Assembly: GCF_900115205.1 (NCBI RefSeq)
Contig: NZ_FOYQ01000002.1
Location: 558,001 to 622,000, forward strand
Length of the DNA stretch: 64,000 nucleotides
Direction: 5' to 3'
From: Robiginitalea myxolifaciens
GTDB taxonomy: Bacteria > Bacteroidota > Bacteroidia > Flavobacteriales > Flavobacteriaceae
This document shows positions 50,512-58,417 of this stretch, in pieces. A program made the translations under genes and the position numbers. The first letter of the stretch is position 1. Every line of letters starts with the position of its first letter. The notes beneath the pieces are model-generated. The model had not been told where the DNA came from. It made no database searches and worked only from the letters and a program-made list of their open reading frames with translations.

Positions 50512-52857
50512 TTAATCCAAGCTGTTGTTTAACTCCACATTTAAGGCTCCCGGTTGCCCATCCTGAGTCAGGGCCTGGGCTTCAATGCGAACCGCCTCAT
50601 AATCCCCGGGGCTGGTAAACCGGACCACCGCCTCTCCGTTTGCATCGGTCTGGATGTTTGGGTTCCAGTAAAGGGTTGCTGGTTGTTGCTTGCGGAGTTT
50701 GCGGTTGTCCTGGCGGTATTCCAAATAATCCTGGTAGGTAAGGCTGGATTCAAATCCTTTAAAAGTGATCATCGCGTCCTTCCTTCGTATATACTCTCCT
50801 CCTGAACCACTTCGGGTATAAACCGCAAGAATTGCACCTGTACCTCTACTTCCATAAATGGAGGCATCGGAATTTGACAATACCTCTATGCGCTCTACAT
50901 CTGTAATTGGCACCAAATCGTAAGGATCCTGATTAGCGACTAACAACAAACCGTCCACAACCCATCTTATAGGTCCTGGGGGAGCACCTATGACATTGAT
51001 ATTTGGGGATGTGAAAATATCTCCCGAAACATAAATCCCGGGCACGCGTTGCAAGAGATCTCCAAATGATATGGCAGGTTTATTGGGATCTTGTCGGACA
51101 ACCTTCCTGAGCTTAATTCCATAGGTAGAAGGAGTTTCATTGACTACCTCCTTTTTCTTGGCCGTAACCGTCGTTTCTGCAAGTTGGATCAGGCCTGTTG
51201 TATCGATCACAGCCCAGGGCGTCGTTTCTATTACTTCGTTTTTCTTCCGTGTCAATGGCGCAATTTTCTTCTTGAAAATCTCGTCGTGCAACTGTTCGAA
51301 GCGAACCAGGCTACTTTTGGTATCTTCTCCCTTTGTCCTGAATATCAAGGGAACTTCACCTGCAAAATCTATTTCATCCAATTTAAGAATACCGGAGCCA
51401 TCTGTTTCTACTACAGAAATAAACAGATCTTCATCGGTAGAAGACATAACCTGGACTTCTGTATTACGGAGGAGTTCATTATTCAGGTCATAAACATATC
51501 CTATTAATTCCAGCCCGGTTTGTACCGGGAATTCAATGGCTTCAGGATATGTGGATATTTGATCCTGATCGCTGGAAGCCAATAACCGTAAATCTTCCAG
51601 AAACAGCGATTTACGGACAACCCCGACATCGGCGCTGGCCGGGACGGGCCGCAACATATCGACCAGGTTGGGCTGACTCGCTTGCTCATTTCGGGTTATG
51701 GCCAGGGAAATCTCGGTTTGCACCGGATTTCCGTCGGCATCCGTCAATTTGACTGTGTATTCGTTCTCGCCCCCTTGATTCAGATTTTGTCGGGTAGGTA
51801 CTAATTCAAGGTTTAAGGCTTTAGACACCTCGATGTGTACTGGCCGGGAAGCTTTAACCGCTTCCTCCTCATTCCGAACTTCAAAAGTCAGCAGACCAAC
51901 TGGGAGTGCATTTTTAGGAATTTCGAGATCGGCCTGACCATTGCGCTGAAATTCAATTTCCTGTTCAAATAGCTGCCGATCTCCCCTTTTTCCTACTAGG
52001 TAGAGCCGCTCCTGATTGCCAACTCTGTGGATTCGTAAACGAACACCATCGGACTCCAGACTATTGACTCGTAAGCTAACCCCTTGGTCAGAAGCATTGG
52101 GCAGGGCATAAACAGCCCCATTTTCCAGAACGAGCTCATAATTGGCACCAGATTGAGGGGTGTAGGTTATCATCCCTAAACCTGCTGCATAGTTCTCCAA
52201 TCGGGAAATGGTTTTTCCCTGATCGTCACGTACTGTCCCGTTCCAACTTACCGGATTGCCGTTGGCATCGGATGCTCGAATCACGAGTTTATTATTGACT
52301 CCAGCAATGAGTTGGCCCCCTTCCGGGTAAAATGTAATTCCAGCAGCCTGGGCGAGGTTTTGGGATGAGCTGCTAACTTCCTCCCCATCGGTAATTCGTA
52401 TCTGCCGGCTGAAATACTGGTCTTTGCCGTAATTCTGCATCCAGCGGGTATAGGCCTTAATGGTGTAGGTTTCCGGGTCCAGATCGTCGGGAATCGGTAT
52501 GCTTCCCCCTGCTGTACCCGCTTCCAGGGGATAATAGTAGGAATTCAGGAGTTCTTCATTAGTATCCAACAGATCAACACGCAGCACTTTACTCTGGCTT
52601 ACCCGTAATTTCCTGGGGCCAGTCATCGCATATGCTTTAAAAAAGATATAATCCCCAGCCTGGGCCTCGAGCCGGTCGGTGTGCAGGTAAATACGTTCCT
52701 CCCAATTGATCAGGGAATCGATGACTTCCTGGGATTGCAAAAGCGTTTCAGCAGCTCCGATCCAGGATGCCTGTTCCTCAGGTTCTGAATATTGTGCGGT
52801 TAAAAATAAGTTAGCGCCACACAGGGCAAAAAGCAGGGTAAAGATCCTTTTTTGCAT
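50512..52857 (-). CDS. MG2-like/plug-like exported protein without barrel (paralogue)
   Basis: A 781-residue protein with a signal peptide (1-21, ending LTAQ). Domains follow the same order as the gene after it: MG2-like (about 45-155; IYLHTDRLEAQAGDYIFFKAY, then YTRWMQNYGKD), beta-sandwiches, carboxypeptidase-like domain (about 455-525), plug-like module (about 565-690; LLQRVPGIYVSGDIFTSPNI, RWVVDGLLL, IERIEVLSNSDASIYGSRG) and the A2M-like tail YWNPNIQTDANGEAVVRFTS. The plug is the best preserved of the three copies. The two genes form an operon. Confidence 0.8.
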   Translation of the reverse strand: MQKRIFTLLFALCGANLFLTAQYSEPEEQASWIGAAETLLQSQEVIDSLINWEERIYLHTDRLEAQAGDYIFFKAYAMTGPRKLRVSQSKVLRVDLLDTNEELLNSYYYPLEAGTAGGSIPIPDDLDPETYTIKAYTRWMQNYGKDQYFSRQIRITDGEEVSSSSQNLAQAAGITFYPEGGQLIAGVNNKLVIRASDANGNPVSWNGTVRDDQGKTISRLENYAAGLGMITYTPQSGANYELVLENGAVYALPNASDQGVSLRVNSLESDGVRLRIHRVGNQERLYLVGKRGDRQLFEQEIEFQRNGQADLEIPKNALPVGLLTFEVRNEEEAVKASRPVHIEVSKALNLELVPTRQNLNQGGENEYTVKLTDADGNPVQTEISLAITRNEQASQPNLVDMLRPVPASADVGVVRKSLFLEDLRLLASSDQDQISTYPEAIEFPVQTGLELIGYVYDLNNELLRNTEVQVMSSTDEDLFISVVETDGSGILKLDEIDFAGEVPLIFRTKGEDTKSSLVRFEQLHDEIFKKKIAPLTRKKNEVIETTPWAVIDTTGLIQLAETTVTAKKKEVVNETPSTYGIKLRKVVRQDPNKPAISFGDLLQRVPGIYVSGDIFTSPNINVIGAPPGPIRWVVDGLLLVANQDPYDLVPITDVERIEVLSNSDASIYGSRGTGAILAVYTRSGSGGEYIRRKDAMITFKGFESSLTYQDYLEYRQDNRKLRKQQPATLYWNPNIQTDANGEAVVRFTSPGDYEAVRIEAQALTQDGQPGALNVELNNSLD

Positions 52858-52929
52858 AGCTATCAGTTTTGTTAAAAGATAGTATCCAAACGTGAGAATC
52901 GGATGGCAATTAGGAAAAGTTTAAGAGGG

Positions 52930-54975
52930 CTACTCCGGATATTCCACCCGTAAATGATAGATGTTCGTCAGGCGTTGTTTGAGGACTTTTTTGACCGTCT
53001 CAATTTCCCGGAAAGTAATGTCGGCATTGATGAATTGTCCGGCCTGAACCTGCCCGCCAACAATCTTGTCTACGAATTCCTCAATGATGGTATAGCTAGG
53101 ATTTACGAGGCTTTTCGAGGCTGCTTCCACAGAATCGGCCATCATCAGAATAGCGGTTTCGCGGGAGAACGGAATAGGTCCGGGATAGCGGAACTTCTTC
53201 TCTTCCACTTCCTCTCCCTGCATTTCCTTTGCCTTCTTGTAGAAATAGTAAACCATGGTAGTTCCGTGGTGCGTCCGGATAAAATCGATTACACGGTCAG
53301 GAATTTTATACTTGCGTGCGAGTTCTATTCCCTCGATAACATGGGAGAGGATTATCCGTGCACTCTCCTGGGGATCCAGTTCGTCGTGCGGGTTTATGTT
53401 GGTAATCTGGTTCTCCGTGAAATATGTGGGATTGTTCATTTTCCCCACATCGTGATACAGGGCCCCTACTCGGGTAAGCATGGCGTTCGCGCCTATTTCA
53501 TTTGCTGCCGCCTCTGCAAGGTTAGCCACCTGGAGGGAATGGTTGAACGTACCAGGGGCTTTGGTGGAGAGTTCTTTCAGCAATTTGGAATTGGTATCGG
53601 ACAGCTCCAGCAGGCTCACATCGGATACCATCCCAAAGATCTTCTCATATATATAGATCAGGGGTTGCACAAAAAGGGTGAGCATCCCATTGAGCAGGAA
53701 GAATCCAAAGTTTACCCAAACGACATTCTGAATATTTCCCTCGTGGATAATGTGAAAGGCAAAATAGCCCAGGATGTAAATAAGGGTAATCTGCCCAACT
53801 GAAATAAAGAGGTTGGCCCGCTTGTACAATTCGGAAACAGTCAGGATAGTAACGATACCTGCCATTATTTGCAGGAAGATATACTCAAAGCTATTCGGCA
53901 CTACAAATCCAAGGATCAGCACCGTAAGTACATGAACAAATAGTCCCAACCGGGCATCGAAAAACGTCTTTAGAATTAAAGGCAGCACGCATAGCGGAAC
54001 TACAAAGACGTAAGCATCGTCGTATTTGATCACCAGGTTGGTCAAAAAGACCATGATCAGGATATTGACAAAAATAAAGGTGAGCTTGACGTTATTCTGG
54101 TAGACCTGTGGCCGGTATTTCTTTAAGAATAACAGGAGCATCAACAATACCAGAGCCACCAATATGGTGTATCCGCCCAGGATCAGGTACTGATTGTTTT
54201 CTGACCATAGTTCCGACTCATACTCCCCACTTAAGGATTGGAGAATATTGAAATTCTCGGCTTCCACAACCTCTCCGCGGGCGATTACCAGTGCGCCCTC
54301 ATCTACATTACCCCGTGTTAAGGAGATTCGGGATAGCTCTTCTTCTAACTCCCTGGCGGTTAACGCTTCGTCGCGGCTAACATTGGGCTGGACTACACGA
54401 AAAAACAAGTCCTGATAGCGATTGGTAAACGAAGCATATCCCGCTCGTAATTCCTGACGTAACCAGGAATTTATGTCCCCCATTCGCAAGAGCCGGTCTG
54501 CGTCCATCCCACTGGCCTCATTATCGCGAACCAGGTAAATACGATCTGTGTTTGGGGGTGCATTGCCATCCCATATCCCGTTTACATACAAGCTGTCTAG
54601 CAAGGCCAATCCGCGTTGTCGCAATTGGTTCCAACTGCGGGTATCAAATTCCTGCGGGTTGAAATATTCCGAGAAACTACGGTCAAATTCCTGATAGACC
54701 TGCTGTTCTATTTGGGTATCGAAACGGTAGTAAGGAATTTGCTGTGCGCGGATTTCTTCCCGCTCACGCTCTAGTTCCTCTGCGCTTTTATTGATGGAAA
54801 AGTCAAAAGGAGCATACAGGTTTTCGTATTGCCAGGGTTTTCCCTTTTGAAATTCGTACTTGAACTGTCCTCCGCGGGGAAAGAAAAAAACAATGGCTGC
54901 CACCGTAACCAAATGGAGCACATACTTATATATCAGGGATTGGGAACGGTAAAAAGAATCCAGGCTTCGGGCCAT
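52930..54975 (-). CDS. 7TM-HD (PgpH-like) cyclic-di-AMP phosphodiesterase candidate
   Basis: A 681-residue membrane protein: TM1 (about 15-33), an extracellular 7TMR-HDED domain (about 40-260), seven TM segments (about 265-455) and a cytoplasmic HD domain (about 475-640) with GTFNHSLQVANLAEAAA, the metal motif ALYHDVGKM, SHVIEGIELARKYKIP and RTHHGT. This is the layout of PgpH, which hydrolyses c-di-AMP. Enzyme function is inferred from the family. It is convergent with nothing nearby and divergent from the thiolase gene; a promoter-like TATTTTTG lies just upstream. Confidence 0.93.
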   Translation of the reverse strand: MARSLDSFYRSQSLIYKYVLHLVTVAAIVFFFPRGGQFKYEFQKGKPWQYENLYAPFDFSINKSAEELEREREEIRAQQIPYYRFDTQIEQQVYQEFDRSFSEYFNPQEFDTRSWNQLRQRGLALLDSLYVNGIWDGNAPPNTDRIYLVRDNEASGMDADRLLRMGDINSWLRQELRAGYASFTNRYQDLFFRVVQPNVSRDEALTARELEEELSRISLTRGNVDEGALVIARGEVVEAENFNILQSLSGEYESELWSENNQYLILGGYTILVALVLLMLLLFLKKYRPQVYQNNVKLTFIFVNILIMVFLTNLVIKYDDAYVFVVPLCVLPLILKTFFDARLGLFVHVLTVLILGFVVPNSFEYIFLQIMAGIVTILTVSELYKRANLFISVGQITLIYILGYFAFHIIHEGNIQNVVWVNFGFFLLNGMLTLFVQPLIYIYEKIFGMVSDVSLLELSDTNSKLLKELSTKAPGTFNHSLQVANLAEAAANEIGANAMLTRVGALYHDVGKMNNPTYFTENQITNINPHDELDPQESARIILSHVIEGIELARKYKIPDRVIDFIRTHHGTTMVYYFYKKAKEMQGEEVEEKKFRYPGPIPFSRETAILMMADSVEAASKSLVNPSYTIIEEFVDKIVGGQVQAGQFINADITFREIETVKKVLKQRLTNIYHLRVEYPE

Positions 54976-54992
54976 GTTCGCGCTTATTAATC

Positions 54993-55000
54993 CAAAAATA
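54993..55000 (-). promoter_or_regulatory. Possible -7 element of the pgpH-like gene
   Basis: TATTTTTG on the minus strand (55000-54993) matches TAnnTTTG 18 bases before the start codon. No TTG is present at the right -33 distance, so support is partial. Confidence 0.4.
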
Positions 55001-55082
55001 GGAAAATCCCCTGGCTTGCCCGCGTCGCGGATAGCTACAACCGGAGGATATTTAGTATTTTCGCCCCATAAAATCCCAAGAG

Positions 55083-56258
55083 ATGAAAGAGGTTGTCATT
55101 GTATCTGCCGTACGAACTCCAATCGGGAGTTTCATGGGTAGTCTTTCTACCATTCCCGCGCCTAAACTAGGTGCCATTGCCATAAAAGGTGCACTGGACA
55201 AAGCTGGTCTGGATCCTTCAGCAGTAGAAGAGGTCCTGATGGGTCATGTTGTACAAGCTGGTGCCGGTCAAGCCCCTGCCCGTCAGGCCGCGATTTATGC
55301 CGGGATTCCTGATACCGTCCCATGTACCACTGTAAACAAGGTTTGCGCTTCAGGAATGAAGGCTATTATGCAGGCCGCTCAGAGTATTGCCCTGGGGCAT
55401 GCCTCTGTTATCGTTGCAGGGGGAATGGAAAATATGAGCCTTATCCCCCATTATATGCATCTGAGGACCAGTACCAAATTCGGTCCTGCCAAAATGGAAG
55501 ATGGGATGCAGAAAGACGGTTTGGTAGATGTTTATGACCAACAGGCCATGGGAGTTTGCGCCGATGCGTGCGCGGATAAATACGAATTTAGCCGGGAGGA
55601 TCAGGATGCCTATGCCATTCAGTCGTATACCCGTTCCGCCGAAGCCTGGAAATCCGGGCATTTTGCGGAAGAAGTGGTCCCGGTACCTGTTCCCCAACGC
55701 AAGGGAGATCCGGTACTTTTTTCGGAAGATGAAGAGTACAAAAATGTATTCATGGATAAAATCCCGAAGCTGCGACCTGCCTTTACCAAAGAGGGAACAG
55801 TTACGGCCGCTAACGCCTCTACCATTAATGATGGGGCAGCTGCACTGGTCCTGATGAGTGCAGAAAAGGCTGAGGCAATGGGGATTAAGCCAATTGCCGC
55901 AATTCGCGGCTTTGCAGACGCTGCACAGGAGCCCAAGTGGTTCACTACGGCGCCCGCTAAAGCCCTGCCGCTGGCTTTGGACCGTGCTGGTGTAAGCATT
56001 GAGGATATCGATTACTTCGAATTCAATGAAGCCTTCAGCGTGGTAGGATTGGCCAATATCAAACTACTCTCTCTGGACGACTCCAATGTCAATGTAAATG
56101 GGGGAGCCGTTTCATTGGGACACCCCCTGGGTTGTTCGGGGGCGAGAATTACCGTAACCCTCGCACATATCTTAAACCAGCGAGAGGCCCGATACGGGGC
56201 AGCTGCTATTTGCAATGGAGGTGGAGGAGCTTCGGCTCTGGTGATCGAACGCTTATAA
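55083..56258 (+). CDS. Acetyl-CoA C-acetyltransferase (thiolase)
   Basis: A 391-residue biosynthetic-type thiolase of full length. Two acetyl-CoA are condensed to acetoacetyl-CoA, or the reverse, in the cytoplasm. Catalytic residues are seen in TVNKVCASGMKAI (nucleophile Cys), NEAFSVV (Asn/Glu), GGAVSLGHPLGCSGAR (His) and the second Cys in AICNGGGGASALVIERL. The start MKEVVIVSAVRTPIGSFMG is the family N terminus. An NlpC/P60-like gene follows after 18 bases, probably on the same transcript. Confidence 0.95.
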   Translation: MKEVVIVSAVRTPIGSFMGSLSTIPAPKLGAIAIKGALDKAGLDPSAVEEVLMGHVVQAGAGQAPARQAAIYAGIPDTVPCTTVNKVCASGMKAIMQAAQSIALGHASVIVAGGMENMSLIPHYMHLRTSTKFGPAKMEDGMQKDGLVDVYDQQAMGVCADACADKYEFSREDQDAYAIQSYTRSAEAWKSGHFAEEVVPVPVPQRKGDPVLFSEDEEYKNVFMDKIPKLRPAFTKEGTVTAANASTINDGAAALVLMSAEKAEAMGIKPIAAIRGFADAAQEPKWFTTAPAKALPLALDRAGVSIEDIDYFEFNEAFSVVGLANIKLLSLDDSNVNVNGGAVSLGHPLGCSGARITVTLAHILNQREARYGAAAICNGGGGASALVIERL

Positions 56259-56276
56259 TCGAGCGAAGCTAGCAGG

Positions 56277-57026
56277 ATGCGCTACGGAATCTGTCCCTTG
56301 AGTTTAGTACCCGTATTCGAAGAACGGGAACAGGGAAAAATGCTCACCCAACTCTTATACGGGGAGCTGTTTAAGATTCTGGACAGTCGCAAAAACCATT
56401 ATCGCATCCGGGTCCAACTCGATAAGACAGAGGGTTGGATACGCAAGGATCAGGCAGCGGAATTAGAAGAAGCTGTATGGGAAGAAACGCTCAAGTCTTC
56501 TATGGGCGCTTGTACGCAGGATCTTTTCAGCCATATTATCAATGAAGAAGGCATCCTCTTCCCGGTTGCTATTGGCGCCAATGCAGTACGTGCATCGCTA
56601 ATGGATCATCGGTTCGAAGGAGATTCCTCCATCCCGGCAAAGGACCGGGAGCACCTTATCTCTCAGGCTTTATTACTGCTGAATAGCCCTGAAATGCCAG
56701 GGGGCCGTTCTCCTTTGGGAATAGACGCTGGGGGATTTACCCAACTGGTTTATAAGTGTTGTGGTTATGCCCTGGATCGAAACCCTCAGCAACAGGCCCT
56801 GCAAGGCGATGCCCTGAGTTTTATCGAGGAAAGTGAGCCCGGGGATTTGGCGTTTTTCGATGGCCCGGACGGAGCGATAGATCATGTGGGCATTATCATG
56901 AAAAACAATTACATCATTCACGTTCACGGGCAGGTGCGTATCGATCGCATTGACCATAGCGGCATCTTCAATACGCAGCTCCGCAGGTATACCCACCCTT
57001 TGCGGGTAATCAAAAAATTGCTGTAA
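56277..57026 (+). CDS. NlpC/P60-fold protein lacking the catalytic cysteine
   Basis: A 249-residue protein with an SH3-like N-terminal part (about 1-65; GELFKILDSRKNHYRIRV, TEGWIRKDQA), a middle linker and a C40 NlpC/P60 domain (about 120-245). In the active-site motif GIDCSGF the Cys-Ser is Ala-Gly: SPLGIDAGGFTQLVY, with Ala151 encoded by gct at 56727-56729. The other residues are kept: His203 in IDHVGIIM and His215/217 in IIHVHG. It has no signal peptide. Active relatives cut gamma-D-glutamyl-meso-DAP peptidoglycan bonds; this one should be inactive as a cysteine peptidase and may be a binding protein. Confidence 0.85.
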   Translation: MRYGICPLSLVPVFEEREQGKMLTQLLYGELFKILDSRKNHYRIRVQLDKTEGWIRKDQAAELEEAVWEETLKSSMGACTQDLFSHIINEEGILFPVAIGANAVRASLMDHRFEGDSSIPAKDREHLISQALLLLNSPEMPGGRSPLGIDAGGFTQLVYKCCGYALDRNPQQQALQGDALSFIEESEPGDLAFFDGPDGAIDHVGIIMKNNYIIHVHGQVRIDRIDHSGIFNTQLRRYTHPLRVIKKLL

Positions 57027-57028
57027 AA

Positions 57029-57060
57029 AGAAAACCCCAGGTAGTTTCCCAGGGTTTCTA
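57029..57060. terminator. Convergent hairpin terminator
   Basis: AAACCCC...GGGTTT with inner pairing and a T-rich end lies between the stops of the NlpC/P60-like gene and the TPR gene. It may serve both directions. Confidence 0.5.
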
Positions 57061-57084
57061 ATTGCTTGGATTAGCGGATAAACC

Positions 57085-58347
57085 TTATTCTCCGAGGAGT
57101 TTTTTCATCCTCATGAAGTTTTCGTTATCTCCTAATGCACCATAGATATTCTTAAGCTGGGTAAGAATTCCCTGGTTTTCAGGATTGTTCTTCAGGGCCT
57201 CTTCCAGGATGGTAGCACCTTCCTGAAACAGCGCGTCTTTTTTCGCCTTTAGCTCATCGTATTTAGCAATGTCGTCACGGGATGTTCCGAGTTCATTCAT
57301 TGCATCGATAAGGGAGTTCCCTTCATTCACATAAGTGGTAGAAAGGTTCAGCTGGGCATTGGTGTACCCGGGGTTAATCTCAATGGCCTTTTTAAAAGAA
57401 GCCCGTGCTTCTTCCATATTGCCCTGCTCCATATTGATTACACCAATATTGTAGTGCAGATCGGCATTGTCTGGCTCCATTTGAGCTGCCTCAGTCATTA
57501 ACTCCTTGAACTTGTCCTTATCTCCCATTTGGTAATAGAGATTGGCCTGGTTCAGGACGAGGTTTACATCGTCAGGATTATCGGCGCGGGCCTCCGCATA
57601 GGCGGCAAGCGCTTCGTCATTCTTTCCTAACTGATTGTAAATAAGCGCAATGTTCTTGACAATTTCAGATTTCTTAGAGGGTTGCTTTTCCTCAGTAGGA
57701 TTGGTATAAGTACCGGATTTAACCATGAGGTCGCGCTGTTGCTTACTCATTTCCTCCGCTTCTCCGGTTTCTACATTAACCGCTTTGTATACTACAGAAC
57801 TACCATCGTATCCAATTTCTTTCAGCTCCTTGTAAAAATCCAGGGCGCGTTCGTAGGTTCCACCCTGAACCGCACTACTGGCTGCATAATACAGGTAGAT
57901 AGTGTCGGCGGGATTAATGGAATAGGCCGTGTAAAGTTTCTCGGCCGCAGCTTCGAAATTATTGTTGCCGTTATCAGCAACGGCAGCGTTAACCAGCTCG
58001 GCAGACAGGGATTGCATTACCTGTTGTGCTTCACCACTGTATTTGGCTTTACCACTGGCCTCCTCAATCTCAACCACTTTTTTCAAAGCTTCTACAGCTC
58101 CTGCGAAAGCTTCGGTATCTCCCTTCTTTCCAAGGTCCGCTTTGGCTTTACCCATAACGACATAGTATTGCGCCTGCATTTTGGGATCTGCACTTGCAAT
58201 AGTACCTGAAGCGCCCTCGAGGGCAGCAACAGCCTCAGCCGATCTACCGTCTTTGAGCGATTTCTCAGCTGCTTTGATTTCGTCTTTTTGTGCCATTCCC
58301 ACTGTAGATATTAACAGTGCAAAAAGCAACATCAATGTATTTCTCAT
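57085..58347 (-). CDS. Exported TPR-repeat protein
   Basis: A 420-residue protein with a signal peptide (about 1-19, ending VGMAQ) and tetratricopeptide repeats along most of its length (about 25-415), clearest at KNIALIYNQLGKNDEALAAY, VNLVLNQANLYYQMGDKDKF and ADLHYNIGVINMEQGNMEEA. TPR arrays bind other proteins; the partner is unknown. It is transcribed toward the NlpC/P60-like gene and has a -7-like element upstream. It lies 71 bases downstream of gyrA. Confidence 0.88.
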   Translation of the reverse strand: MRNTLMLLFALLISTVGMAQKDEIKAAEKSLKDGRSAEAVAALEGASGTIASADPKMQAQYYVVMGKAKADLGKKGDTEAFAGAVEALKKVVEIEEASGKAKYSGEAQQVMQSLSAELVNAAVADNGNNNFEAAAEKLYTAYSINPADTIYLYYAASSAVQGGTYERALDFYKELKEIGYDGSSVVYKAVNVETGEAEEMSKQQRDLMVKSGTYTNPTEEKQPSKKSEIVKNIALIYNQLGKNDEALAAYAEARADNPDDVNLVLNQANLYYQMGDKDKFKELMTEAAQMEPDNADLHYNIGVINMEQGNMEEARASFKKAIEINPGYTNAQLNLSTTYVNEGNSLIDAMNELGTSRDDIAKYDELKAKKDALFQEGATILEEALKNNPENQGILTQLKNIYGALGDNENFMRMKKLLGE

Positions 58348-58381
58348 GAAGTTAGCGTTTGTATTAAAAATTTAGGATTTA

Positions 58382-58389
58382 CAAATATA
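58382..58389 (-). promoter_or_regulatory. Possible -7 element of the TPR gene
   Basis: TATATTTG on the minus strand (58389-58382), a full match to TAnnTTTG, lies 34 bases before the ATG of the TPR gene, between it and gyrA. No good -33 TTG is present, so the support is partial. Confidence 0.45.
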
Positions 58390-58417
58390 AGGCATTCCAG
58401 ATGAAGGAATTGCGTGA

